From NCBI GenBank assembly GCA_029777335.1, contig JAKOSN010000278.1, positions 1 to 37,488 of the forward strand: a DNA stretch of 37,488 nucleotides, in the 5' to 3' direction. The translations under genes were made by a program, and so were the position numbers. Source of the stretch: Planctomycetota bacterium. GTDB taxonomy: Bacteria > Planctomycetota > Planctomycetia > Gemmatales > Gemmataceae. This document shows positions 7,210 to 15,201 of this stretch, in pieces. Under the pieces are notes generated by a model. The model saw nothing but the letters and a program-made list of their open reading frames with translations. It had not been told where the DNA came from and ran no database searches. Positions within the stretch are counted from its first letter, which is position 1. Each line of letters starts with the position of its first letter.

Positions 7210-9156
7210 ATGGCAGATGAAAAGGTTCCCCTGACCTCTCCTTCGACGGGACAATCGCCTGTCAGACCCAATGTCGAGGGGGAATCTGCCTCTCCCGGCC
7301 CCGCCTCCGAGACGAATGGGCACCCGGCCTCTCCCGTGCCGACCAGTTCTCCCACCTGGCGAACCGTTTTGAAATGGGTCTGGCCGGCCTCGCAGCCGAC
7401 GGTTCCGCCCAACATGAAACCGTCCGAGAGCAGTGCCCGCGAGATCGTCGAAACGGTGGTCTTTGTCGTCGTTCTCGTTCTGCTGCTCAAATCGTTCATC
7501 GCCGAGGCATTTGTCATCCCCACGGGGTCGATGGCCGAAACCCTCTGGGGCTATCAGAAGGTGGTGGATTGCCCCACCTGCGGTTACCGTTTCCCGGTCA
7601 ACTGCAGCGAGGAAGTCGATCCCCAGGAGGGGGTTTCACGTTACGTGTCTGGGTGTGTTTGCCCCAACTGTCGCCAGGAGTTGCGCCTTGTTCCCCTGCA
7701 CGGACGTGTGGGGCCTGACGGTTCGACGCCTCTCCCCGCGCGCCAGGGCACCTTCACCACTGGCGGAATCCCCTATCGTGAGATTCCCGATCCCGGCTGG
7801 AATAGCGGCGATCGTGTGCTGGTCGGCAAATTTCTCTATGAAATGGGCGATCCACGCCGACTCGACGTGGTGGTGTTCAAGTTCCCGCGCGAACCGCAAC
7901 GCAAACACGTCCCCATGAACTACATCAAGCGCCTGATCGGTCTGCCCGGCGAGACCATCGCCATTCACGGCGGCAATCTCTATTATCTCCCGCCCACCAA
8001 GAGCCCCAAGTACGACGATCACGACATCCCCGCCAAGGAGTTGTGGAACCCCTCCCCCAGCGAAGGGGACGGCAATCCCTTGCACCCCAACGACATGGCC
8101 GCACGGGATCTGTGGGACAAGAAGGACTTTCAGATCATCCGCAAACCGCCCGACGTGATCCGCTCCATGATGCGCATTGTCTACGACAACGATCATCCTC
8201 CCAGCGATCTGAAAGGGAAGCAGTGGGAGCGCTGGGCGCCGCAGGGCGATGAGGGCCGCTGGACCGAAACGACCACCCGTGGCTTCCGCCACAACGAGGG
8301 CGGCGCCAAGGTGGCCTGGCTGCGCTATCGGAATCTGCTCCGCGACCAGCCCACCCCAACCCCCACCTTGATCACCGACTTCATGGGCTACAACCAGTGG
8401 GAGGCCAGCCTCTGGGATCGCCAGCAACAGAACTGGACCCCACCCTCGGTGGACCCCAACAATCGCCTGAGCCGCGATGGCAAACTGAACTGGGTCGGCG
8501 ATCTGATTCTGGAATGCGAGGCCAAGGTCGAGAAAGCCGAGGGACAGTTGGTCCTGCAGCTGTCCTGCGGCGTCGATCGCTTCAACGCCGCCTGGGATCT
8601 GAGCACTGGCCTGTGCACCCTGACCCGCCTCTCGCTGGAGAACGGTGCCATCAAGGAAGAGAAGCTCGCCAGCAAGGAAACGGCGATGAAGAAGAAGGGC
8701 ACCTATCGGCTGCGCTTCGCCAACGTCGATCAGCGCCTGGTGGTGTGGGTGGATAACAGCCTTCCCTTCGGCGACGGGGTCACCTACATTCCCCCCGGAA
8801 CGCAGGGCCCCACGAGCAACGACCTCGAACCGGCCAGCGTCGGCGTGCAGGGGGGAACCGTCGAGGTTTCTCGGCTGAAACTGTGGCGCGACACCTACTA
8901 CACCGTGGCCGCCTCCGAGGCGGACGTCAACCCCTTCAGCGCCAACATCGAGTGGAACAAGCCGGATACCTGGAACGCTCTGCGGCAGATGCCGGTGCGC
9001 ACTCTGTATGTGCAGCCAGGACACTATCTCTGCCTGGGCGATAACAGCCAGTACAGTTCCGATGGCCGCGACTGGGGGTTGGTGCCGCAACGCCTGATGT
9101 TGGGCCGCGCCTTGCTGGTCTATTATCCCTTTGTGCGCGCAGGAGGGATTCGCTAA
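7210..9156 (+). CDS. lepB: Signal peptidase I, enlarged planctomycete form
   Basis: The 648-residue protein is two to three times the usual length of type I signal peptidases, the Ser/Lys enzymes that cleave signal peptides at the outer face of the membrane. A proline/serine-rich cytoplasmic leader (1-75) precedes one transmembrane helix (about 78-97). The catalytic Ser107 lies in IPTGSM and the catalytic Lys240 in NYIKRLIGLPGE. The C-terminal box is GHYLCLGDNSQYSSDGRDW (GDN 610-612). Between Ser and Lys there is a zinc-ribbon-like insertion (CPTC 121-124 and CVCPNC 149-154). Between the Lys box and the C-terminal box lies a long insertion, about residues 265-600, whose part from about 388 is beta-rich and looks like a LamG/DUF1080-type jelly roll. 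No good Shine-Dalgarno precedes ATG 7210. Confidence 0.93.
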   Translation: MADEKVPLTSPSTGQSPVRPNVEGESASPGPASETNGHPASPVPTSSPTWRTVLKWVWPASQPTVPPNMKPSESSAREIVETVVFVVVLVLLLKSFIAEAFVIPTGSMAETLWGYQKVVDCPTCGYRFPVNCSEEVDPQEGVSRYVSGCVCPNCRQELRLVPLHGRVGPDGSTPLPARQGTFTTGGIPYREIPDPGWNSGDRVLVGKFLYEMGDPRRLDVVVFKFPREPQRKHVPMNYIKRLIGLPGETIAIHGGNLYYLPPTKSPKYDDHDIPAKELWNPSPSEGDGNPLHPNDMAARDLWDKKDFQIIRKPPDVIRSMMRIVYDNDHPPSDLKGKQWERWAPQGDEGRWTETTTRGFRHNEGGAKVAWLRYRNLLRDQPTPTPTLITDFMGYNQWEASLWDRQQQNWTPPSVDPNNRLSRDGKLNWVGDLILECEAKVEKAEGQLVLQLSCGVDRFNAAWDLSTGLCTLTRLSLENGAIKEEKLASKETAMKKKGTYRLRFANVDQRLVVWVDNSLPFGDGVTYIPPGTQGPTSNDLEPASVGVQGGTVEVSRLKLWRDTYYTVAASEADVNPFSANIEWNKPDTWNALRQMPVRTLYVQPGHYLCLGDNSQYSSDGRDWGLVPQRLMLGRALLVYYPFVRAGGIR

Positions 9157-9175
9157 CCTCCTCTCCATTCTCCAG

Positions 9176-9202
9176 GGGTAGCAGGAGGGCAACCCGCTGC
9201 CC
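9176..9202 (+). repeat. Intergenic 25-base repeat, copy B, with hairpin potential
   Basis: This copy matches 5068-5092 at 21 of 25 positions. It can fold: GGGTAGC (9176-9182) pairs with GCTGCCC (9196-9202) including one T-G pair, and GGG (9187-9189) pairs with CCC (9193-9195), leaving AGGA as a bulge. It lies between the signal peptidase stop and the ybgC start. No U-run follows, so a classical terminator is unlikely; an RNA leader structure or a dispersed element is possible. Confidence 0.4.
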
Positions 9203-9230
9203 GTGAGTTCATCTGCGCCGAGGGCTGCCG

Positions 9231-9611
9231 ATGCGTTCGGGTGAAATCCAGATCCGGGTGCGCTACGCCGAAACCGATCGCATGGGCTTGCTGCACCATG
9301 CGAACTATCTGGTTTATTTCGAACAGGCACGCACGGAATTGCTGCGCACCGCGGGGTGGACCTACAAGGATCTCGAGGATCAGGGCTTTTTACTCGTGCT
9401 AACGCGCTTTGAGGTGCGCTATCGCCGTCCAGCCTACTACGACGATCTGTTAACGCTGCGAACGAGCGTGGAACGCACCACCATGGTGCGCATCGATCAC
9501 CGCTACGAGGTGTTCCGCGCCAGCGACCTGCTTGCCGAGGGAACCTCCACCCTCGCCTGTGTTGATCGCGACGGCAAGCCCCAGGCTCTCCCGGAGTTCC
9601 TGCGCGAGTGA
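9231..9611 (+). CDS. ybgC: YbgC/FcbC-type acyl-CoA thioesterase, hotdog fold
   Basis: The 126-residue protein has the hotdog thioesterase signature RVRYAETDRMGLLHHANYLVYFEQAR, with the active-site Asp in ETDRMG and the HHANY motif, then a TRFEVRYRRPAYYDD segment. YbgC-type enzymes hydrolyse acyl-CoA or acyl-ACP thioesters. In proteobacteria ybgC is the first gene of the tol-pal operon, and here it is immediately followed by a TolQ-like and a TolR-like gene, which supports the YbgC assignment over the sister 4-hydroxybenzoyl-CoA thioesterases. It is slightly shorter than E. coli YbgC but complete. The next frame can start at GTG 9608, overlapping the stop by four bases. Confidence 0.9.
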   Translation: MRSGEIQIRVRYAETDRMGLLHHANYLVYFEQARTELLRTAGWTYKDLEDQGFLLVLTRFEVRYRRPAYYDDLLTLRTSVERTTMVRIDHRYEVFRASDLLAEGTSTLACVDRDGKPQALPEFLRE

Positions 9612-9664
9612 ACCGCCGCCACGGTGGGATTGGTGCAACCTCTTCTTGCGTGGAGGGCCGCTCC

Positions 9665-10255
9665 GTGCGTCGCCGTCTCATCCAGACTGTCTTGCCGCTG
9701 CTCTTCTGTCTGTTCCCCCTGGCCGCTGCTGTCGTCATCGCCGCGGCCATCGAGCCCATCGCGCGCGCGTTCTATCTCCGCCACATCACGGCGATGGACA
9801 CGGTGATTCTCTCCCTGGGAAGCACTCTCTTTGTCCTGCAGATGATCTGGACCTTCCGGGCGCTGCGCTGGGTGGGCCCCGGCTTTGATGAACGGGGTGA
9901 TGCCTGGCTCTCCAGCCTGGCGCAGGCCGCCGAGTGGTTTCCTCTCCTGGGTCTGCTGGGCACAGTTGCCGCCATCCTGCAAACCTTCAGTTCCATGAGC
10001 GACACTGTCACGCCGCGCGAGATCATCACCCGTTATGCCCCGGCGATCACCGCCACCGGCTCGGGTTTGTTCATGGCGCTGATCAACATCCTCCCAACCT
10101 GGCTGGTCACCGCGGGGCGGGAGTTGATCCGCAAGCTGGGTGGCGAGGCACCACGCGAACCCGGTCGTCCTCTGTCTCCTTCCGGCGAACGCAGCGCTCC
10201 CCGCCCAGACAGCGTTTCCCACTCCATCCTGACGGCCGAGGTGGGCCAGCGCTGA
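9665..10255 (+). CDS. TolQ/ExbB/MotA-family proton-channel subunit
   Basis: The 196-residue inner-membrane protein has four hydrophobic segments: about residues 5-28, 46-63, 92-108 and 126-148. The last two carry the family pattern. FPLLGLLGTVAAILQTF (92-108) matches the TolQ/ExbB motif PLLGLLGTV, and APAITATGSGLFMALINILP (125-144) matches the helix with the conserved Thr that lines the proton path. The usual large cytoplasmic loop is shortened, so this is a reduced version. The Gly/Pro/Ser-rich tail is probably disordered. GTG 9665 has GGAGG 8 bases upstream and starts at the first helix; GTG 9608 is an alternative that overlaps ybgC. Together with the next gene it should form a proton-driven stator. 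Confidence 0.85.
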   Translation: MRRRLIQTVLPLLFCLFPLAAAVVIAAAIEPIARAFYLRHITAMDTVILSLGSTLFVLQMIWTFRALRWVGPGFDERGDAWLSSLAQAAEWFPLLGLLGTVAAILQTFSSMSDTVTPREIITRYAPAITATGSGLFMALINILPTWLVTAGRELIRKLGGEAPREPGRPLSPSGERSAPRPDSVSHSILTAEVGQR

Positions 10256-10266
10256 CAGGAGGGATC

Positions 10267-10836
10267 ATGATTCACGCACCCAAACGATCGGTCACGCGCT
10301 TCTTCATCCCTCTCATCGATGTCCTCATCCTGCTCTTCTGCATCTTCCTGTTGATGCCGTTGGTGGAGAACGTCGAGGCGCGCGAGGGAGAACAGGTTTC
10401 GCTCTCACCAGGCCAGTCGCTCGAATTAATCCAGGAAGTGGACCGCCTGCGCCGGGAGGTCGATCAGCTTCGGGGCACGCGCGAGGGCCCGGCCGATCTG
10501 CGCGCCGAGATCGCGCGCCTCCGTCACGAAAAGCTCCTCGCCCTCAAGGATCGCCTGGTGATTCGCACCCTGCAGATCGATCCTCAAACCGGAGTTTTAA
10601 CCTACCAAGATCCGGAAAAGAAGTCGATCCGCACCCAGAACGATGCCCTGGAACTCATCGATCGTGATCGCAAACAGAGCAAGGGGGGCGAGGTTTACTA
10701 TCTGATCCTCTATCCGCGCGAGCGCAGCAGTGGCTTCCCAACGGTGGAACAGCGCGCCGACTACGAGCGCTGGTTCCAGGGAGTCGCCCTCGGGTTCGAT
10801 ATCCCCGCCCGGGGACCAGGAGGAAAGCAACCATGA
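10267..10836 (+). CDS. TolR/ExbD-like stator subunit with coiled coil
   Basis: The 189-residue protein has a short cytoplasmic N-terminus and one transmembrane helix, FFIPLIDVLILLFCIFLLM (12-30). It includes the PLIDV pattern of TolR/ExbD, in which the single membrane Asp (here Asp18) carries protons. About residues 48-100 form a heptad-rich coiled coil, not usual in TolR, and a small mixed domain follows (RTLQIDPQTGVLTY ... YYLILYPRE). CAGGAGGG ends 5 bases before ATG 10267. The gene follows the TolQ-like gene by 11 bases and its stop overlaps the next start (ATGA at 10833-10836). The Asp motif and gene order make the assignment strong although the outer domain is divergent. Confidence 0.75.
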   Translation: MIHAPKRSVTRFFIPLIDVLILLFCIFLLMPLVENVEAREGEQVSLSPGQSLELIQEVDRLRREVDQLRGTREGPADLRAEIARLRHEKLLALKDRLVIRTLQIDPQTGVLTYQDPEKKSIRTQNDALELIDRDRKQSKGGEVYYLILYPRERSSGFPTVEQRADYERWFQGVALGFDIPARGPGGKQP

Positions 10837-11510
10837 CCTTCATCCTCAGTGCGCTTCCCGGCCTTGGGATGGAACTGTCGGTCGATCTGCTCTGGAAGGC
10901 ACTCGCCGTGGTCGGCGGAGCGATTCTGGGGGCCTTTGTCGCCGGCCTGTTTTTGCAGGGCACAACCCGGCTGACAACGGGTCAGAAGGTGCCGCGCTGG
11001 GCAGTTCAGGCCATGCGCGTGCTCGGCGGGCTGACGACGGGGCTGGTCATGGGGCTGGTGCTCTTTCGCGGCGGCACAGGCAGCGGTGGACTGGGAGGGG
11101 GCGAGGGACTCGGACTGGGCGGAACCGGGGCAACCGGCACCACGGTCCCCATGGTTCACAAGGACGAGGCAACGGGAAAGACAACTACGCGCGTGGAACC
11201 GCCTCCACCCCAAAAGGCTCAACCGCTCCGGGTGGAAGTGGTGCGTCCCACCGCCGGCTCTGAACGCTGGTATCGTCTGGCGGGGGAAGGCGGACCGCGC
11301 CTGCTCACCCTGGCCGAGTTCAAGACCCTTGTCGGGAAGGAGCGTCAGCACAAACCCCCGCTGGAGGAGGTTATTGTTGTCCTCTACAACGACAGCCCCG
11401 ATCGCAGCACCGGGCCGGTTCAGGATCTCACAGACTGGTTGGAAAGCCAGAAGCTCAAGGTGGAACTCTATCTCCCTCGTGAACCAGCGCCCCGCAGCCC
11501 GAACCCGTGA
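10833..11510 (+). CDS. Two-helix membrane protein with ExbD/TolR-like C-terminal domain
   Basis: The 225-residue protein overlaps the TolR-like gene by four bases. It has two hydrophobic helices (about 18-41 and 58-78), a glycine-rich linker (79-102), a proline/lysine patch and a C-terminal domain of about 95 residues. That domain ends with the pattern EEVIVVLYNDSP, then PVQDLTDWLESQKLKVELYLP. This resembles the closing beta-alpha-beta part of ExbD/TolR periplasmic domains, where a strand, a short loop, the helix and a last strand form a swapped dimer. I do not recognise the full-length family. Given its place it is likely a structural partner of the TolQ/TolR-like motor. The domain similarity is by eye only. 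Confidence 0.7.
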   Translation: MTFILSALPGLGMELSVDLLWKALAVVGGAILGAFVAGLFLQGTTRLTTGQKVPRWAVQAMRVLGGLTTGLVMGLVLFRGGTGSGGLGGGEGLGLGGTGATGTTVPMVHKDEATGKTTTRVEPPPPQKAQPLRVEVVRPTAGSERWYRLAGEGGPRLLTLAEFKTLVGKERQHKPPLEEVIVVLYNDSPDRSTGPVQDLTDWLESQKLKVELYLPREPAPRSPNP

Positions 11511-11550
11511 GCCATCCCGGCCTCGCCCGCGCGGTTTGCAGGAGTCTCTC

Positions 11551-13992
11551 ATGTCTGCCGTTGCTCCTCCCCGTCCAGTTCCCGCCGGTTCCTCGTCAGC
11601 GCTGCGCATCGTTCTGCTGGGGCCTCCGGGCGCGGGGAAGACAGCCCTCCTGGCGGCACTGGGACAGGTGCAGCGCAGCCAGCCGGATCTCTTCGAGGGG
11701 GAGTTGTTCCCCGGGGCGCACCCGTCGCTGCAGGTCGCCGACGAGTCGACGAGCCCTGGCACGGCGATTCATCCCCTGCGTTATCACCCCGAGAGCGGCG
11801 AGTCCCTTGACTTTGTGCTGATCGATGCCGAGGGAACCCAGGCGCAGGCGCTTTTCCACCAACGCGGATCGCTTTACAATCTTGTTCAGCAGCAACCGTT
11901 GCTGCGCGAGGTGCTCCACGCCGATACCCTCGTGGTGCTCGTCGACGCGTCGCTGCCGGGAGAACAGCGAGGCGACTTCTTTGTGGAGCTGGCTCGTTTT
12001 CTTCGGCAACTGGAGTTGCAACGGAGCCAGCGCAGCGAGATGGGCGGGCTCCCGGTGGTGCTCGTGCTAACTCACTGCGATAAGCTCGTGGTCCCCGGAC
12101 AAACCTTTGTGGACTGGATGGAGGCGATCGAGGAGCAGAAACGCCAGGTACACGAACAATTTCGAGTGCTCCTGGAGAGTGGTTCGCCTGCGCGTCCCAC
12201 TTCGTTTGGGCGCCTGGACCTCCACATCTGGGCGGCGTCGGTGGTAAGGCCCCCGTTGCACGGCGGAGCGGCCCGCGCCGAACCCTATGGCGTGGCGGAA
12301 CTCTTTCGGCAATGTGTGCAGCACGCGGCAACGTTTCGGAAACGACGCCGACGCTCGGGACGACAGCTTCTCTGGACGGCACTCCTCGCCGTTCTGGTCC
12401 TGACAGGATTGGGGCTGGCCACGTTGGCGCTGATGGGCGGGATGAGCGGAGCTCCTCCCAGCGAGCTGGAACAGCGCGTGACCAGCTGGATTCAGCGAGA
12501 AGGCAACCTTTCGCTGGCGCTGCGCCTGCGCGGGTTGCCCCCGGCGCTGCGCAAGCGCGAAAAGGACCTTGCCGACATTCGTGCACATCCCGACTTTGAT
12601 CAATTGCCGCATGAGCAACGCGTGCTGCTCGATCAGCGCTTGAACGAGCTGCGCGACTACATTCCCTATCTGGAAAAGCTCTTATCCAGTCGCTCCCCCG
12701 CGGTCGCCCAGAACGACGACGAGCTGACGGCGATCGAGAAGGATCTGAATGGCCTGCTCGAACTTCCCGTGCCGAGCTGGAACGACACCGACGCCGGGCA
12801 GCTTCGGCAACAGCGCCTCAATGATGTCAAACGGGTGCGGGAGCAGATCCAGGTGGCGGAGAAGTGGTACGACGCGCAGCGCCGCCAGGGACGCGAATTG
12901 TGGACCTTTCACCACACCCCTGCCCAGGGTCCACTCCTGAACTGGCGACTGTGGCAGGTGGACGCCGAGGAGTATTTGAAGACCAGTGAATCGTTCCCCA
13001 CGGACCTCCTGAATCTGCCGCCCACCAGTCTGGTCACGGCGCAGACCATCCTTGGGTTTGCCCGCACCGAGCAAGCGCACGAGCAGGCGATGGAAGCGCG
13101 CACGCAAGTGGAGGCTCTGCTCGATATTGCCTGTGCCCTGCGCCTGGCGGAGCCGAGTGAACGGCGCCCCGCACTTCTGGTCATTCCGCGGCCACCGGGA
13201 TTCCCCGCGCGCCTGGCTGCCGATCGTCTTAACAAGCTGGCCAGGGCCTATCCGCGTTACGACCAGGAATTTCAACTCCACCAGGTGTCGGATGCCGCCC
13301 TCCCCGCCGTGACCCAGGCCGCCCGCACCAGTTATGAGTTTCTCGTCCCCGGGGCCCAGGATGTCCTGCGTCTGCAGTATCAGCAGACGATCGCCACCCC
13401 GGCGACCGCGGCGGCGCGCTGGCGCGTGGTCGGCGCCTGGCTCGCCGACGATCCCGAAGAGCTGCGTGCCTGGCGACAACTGGCTGTCATTCTCAAGCGC
13501 CTCCACGACAAGCCCGCACGGGACCCAGTCGCTACCCTGATCACGTTTCTCAAGCAGGAGCGTTATCCGCTCACGCTGGAGCAATTCATTGTGGATATAC
13601 CCGATCATATTAATCTTAAAATTGACGTGAAGACCATCCTGACGGTGCGCCACGAACAGCAGAGCATCCCTTTCAAGCAAGAGGGGGGCGGGGGGCAACA
13701 CGATGAGCGCACCCGGTCCACGCGCTACACCTTTCACCGCGAGCGCACCGCGCTCATCTATCGTCCCGGGGACCGTCTGGAGGTCGAAGTTCCCCTCGCC
13801 GACGAGGATCGCCTGCTCTGGCAGGAGTGCCGCACCCGTGCCTACGCGTTTGAGTGTGTGCTGCTCGCGCCTCGGCTGGTGCGCAAGGGCCAGACGGTTG
13901 AGAATGGGATCCTGGCGCGCGACATCCGTCTGCACGCCGCTCCCGCCGACGGCATTCCCCCCCTGCCAGATCTGCTGCCCACCATTCCATGA
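11551..13992 (+). CDS. Membrane-anchored P-loop GTPase-like protein, last gene of Tol-like operon
   Basis: The 813-residue protein starts with a GTPase-like domain. Walker A is GPPGAGKT (24-31), the switch II-like DAEG is at 92-95 after four hydrophobic residues, and the base-recognition motif is THCD (174-177) in place of NKxD. A basic stretch RKRRRRSGR (about 262-270) leads into one transmembrane helix (273-297). A region of about 510 residues follows, mostly helical with charged repeats and a beta-rich end from about 680. The layout, cytoplasmic GTPase then helix then long extracytoplasmic part, resembles IcmF/TssM-type proteins without being clearly homologous. GGAG 8 bases before ATG 11551 supports the start; the frame is open further upstream but overlaps the previous gene. 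It ends 18 bases from a convergent gene. Confidence 0.8.
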   Translation: MSAVAPPRPVPAGSSSALRIVLLGPPGAGKTALLAALGQVQRSQPDLFEGELFPGAHPSLQVADESTSPGTAIHPLRYHPESGESLDFVLIDAEGTQAQALFHQRGSLYNLVQQQPLLREVLHADTLVVLVDASLPGEQRGDFFVELARFLRQLELQRSQRSEMGGLPVVLVLTHCDKLVVPGQTFVDWMEAIEEQKRQVHEQFRVLLESGSPARPTSFGRLDLHIWAASVVRPPLHGGAARAEPYGVAELFRQCVQHAATFRKRRRRSGRQLLWTALLAVLVLTGLGLATLALMGGMSGAPPSELEQRVTSWIQREGNLSLALRLRGLPPALRKREKDLADIRAHPDFDQLPHEQRVLLDQRLNELRDYIPYLEKLLSSRSPAVAQNDDELTAIEKDLNGLLELPVPSWNDTDAGQLRQQRLNDVKRVREQIQVAEKWYDAQRRQGRELWTFHHTPAQGPLLNWRLWQVDAEEYLKTSESFPTDLLNLPPTSLVTAQTILGFARTEQAHEQAMEARTQVEALLDIACALRLAEPSERRPALLVIPRPPGFPARLAADRLNKLARAYPRYDQEFQLHQVSDAALPAVTQAARTSYEFLVPGAQDVLRLQYQQTIATPATAAARWRVVGAWLADDPEELRAWRQLAVILKRLHDKPARDPVATLITFLKQERYPLTLEQFIVDIPDHINLKIDVKTILTVRHEQQSIPFKQEGGGGQHDERTRSTRYTFHRERTALIYRPGDRLEVEVPLADEDRLLWQECRTRAYAFECVLLAPRLVRKGQTVENGILARDIRLHAAPADGIPPLPDLLPTIP

Positions 13993-14010
13993 TCACCAAC
14001 AAAAACGCTC

Positions 14011-15201
14011 TTATTTGGCGAGATCAATGCAACGGATCGAGTTAATGCCGCGCAAATACATGCGTGTGCCGACAAATGCGGGATGCGAGAAACACCCCTG
14101 TTCATCGTCGAGCAGTTTCAGTTGCCCCAGACGTTTCAGTTGATCGGCTCTGGCATCGAGCAGAATCAGTTCGCTCTTGAGGGTGATCGCCAGGACACGG
14201 TTCTCGTTGGCAACCAGGGTGGTGTAGGCGAAGAATGCCTCGTCGTCGCTGGTGTAGATTGGCTTGAGTTTGTTGGTCACATCGAGCACATGCAACCCAT
14301 TCCACACTCCAAAGATCCGCTTTCCCGCCAGGGTAGGAGTGTGGGTGTCGGGCGCGAGCCGGTCGTAATGTCCCACCGAAGTGGGATCGAGCACACCCTT
14401 GTCCTTGAAACGAAAGAGGTAGGCGCCGTTGTTCTCAATGGCGACGAAAAGGTTGTCTCCGACCGCAAGAGGAGTGGGCACATTGAAATCGCTGCGCCGT
14501 TCCGGTTTGAACGTCCACAGCCGTTTGCCCGTCGCCACCTCCCAGCCTCCGAGTGAATCCTTGTCCCAACCGATAACCTGCGCGATCCCACCAAAGGTGC
14601 CGCCCAGAAAACTGCCATAGCTCGCTGGTTTTCCGGGTGATTGCCACAGAACCTTTCCGGTTCGTGGATCGAGGGCGACCAGCGCGGCCTTCTCGGCACC
14701 CGGGTTGAGAATCAGTCGGTCATCCACCAGGAGCGGCGAGGAGCACAACCCCCATTTACGCTCGTCCTTGGCGCCGAACTTCTCGCGTGTGTCCAGATCC
14801 CAGAGAATCTTCCCGGTGGCGAGTTCGGCACACTGCAACTGACCGAACGCACTGAAGAAAAAGACCCGATCCTTCCAGATGAGCGGCGTGGCTCGGCTCG
14901 AATTGCCGTAGTCGAGTTCTCCGACGGCGAGATTGCGCACCGCCCAGAGTTCCTTGCCATCGCTGGCCCGCAAACATTTGTAGGTATCGGTGCTATCCAG
15001 CGCTTCGCGATCGGAGACCAGAACATGTTCGGCGGTGGCAGCAACCCCACCCAGGCCCTTGCTTTCCAGGGGTTGGCTCCAGACAACGTGCGGTTTGGCG
15101 GGGAGTTTCTCAGGAATCCAGGCGACGTGCCCATCGCGCCGGGGGCCCCGCCAACCCGTCCAGCTCTCGGTCGGCGGGGCTTTCCCGTCTGCTCCTGTCA
15201 C
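14011..15201 (-). CDS. PQQ-type beta-propeller protein without its own signal peptide
   Basis: The 396-residue protein contains repeated propeller blades with tryptophan-docking-like signatures (GKELWAV, GKILWDLD, GKVLWQS, GKRLWTF), typical of PQQ-like/BamB-like propellers. It begins with SWTGWRGPRRDG, which in related planctomycete proteins comes just after a cleaved signal peptide, yet no signal peptide precedes it. It starts at GTG 15201 and overlaps the stop of the upstream PhnD-like gene by four bases. An A9 run in the coding sense lies just before that overlap. A -1 slip there joins the two frames without a stop, which would supply the missing signal peptide. Ligand and partners are unknown. 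Confidence 0.85.
   Translation of the reverse strand: MTGADGKAPPTESWTGWRGPRRDGHVAWIPEKLPAKPHVVWSQPLESKGLGGVAATAEHVLVSDREALDSTDTYKCLRASDGKELWAVRNLAVGELDYGNSSRATPLIWKDRVFFFSAFGQLQCAELATGKILWDLDTREKFGAKDERKWGLCSSPLLVDDRLILNPGAEKAALVALDPRTGKVLWQSPGKPASYGSFLGGTFGGIAQVIGWDKDSLGGWEVATGKRLWTFKPERRSDFNVPTPLAVGDNLFVAIENNGAYLFRFKDKGVLDPTSVGHYDRLAPDTHTPTLAGKRIFGVWNGLHVLDVTNKLKPIYTSDDEAFFAYTTLVANENRVLAITLKSELILLDARADQLKRLGQLKLLDDEQGCFSHPAFVGTRMYLRGINSIRCIDLAK

Noticed and set aside
6992..7234. 80-codon frame between lepA and the signal peptidase gene
   Set aside because: It overlaps the next start, has no recognisable motif and covers the likely promoter.
5167..7323. 718-codon open frame antisense to lepA
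   Set aside because: It mirrors lepA codons in GC-rich DNA and has no protein-like start, motif or ribosome site; lepA is certain.
9141..9162. AGGAGG/CCTCCT hairpin around the signal peptidase stop
   Set aside because: Six-base stem with the stop codon in the loop and no U-tract; too weak to call a terminator.
7636..9759. 707-codon antisense frame opposite the signal peptidase gene and ybgC
   Set aside because: It is a shadow of two well-recognised genes, with low-complexity composition.
9665..10836. Zorya-type defence system (MotA/OmpA-like pair)
   Set aside because: The second protein lacks an OmpA domain, no helicase or nuclease is nearby, and ybgC in front points to a Tol-like origin.
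11551..13992. Labelling the GTPase as type VI secretion TssM/IcmF
   Set aside because: Only the general layout agrees; no other type VI gene is present and no IcmF sequence signature is seen.
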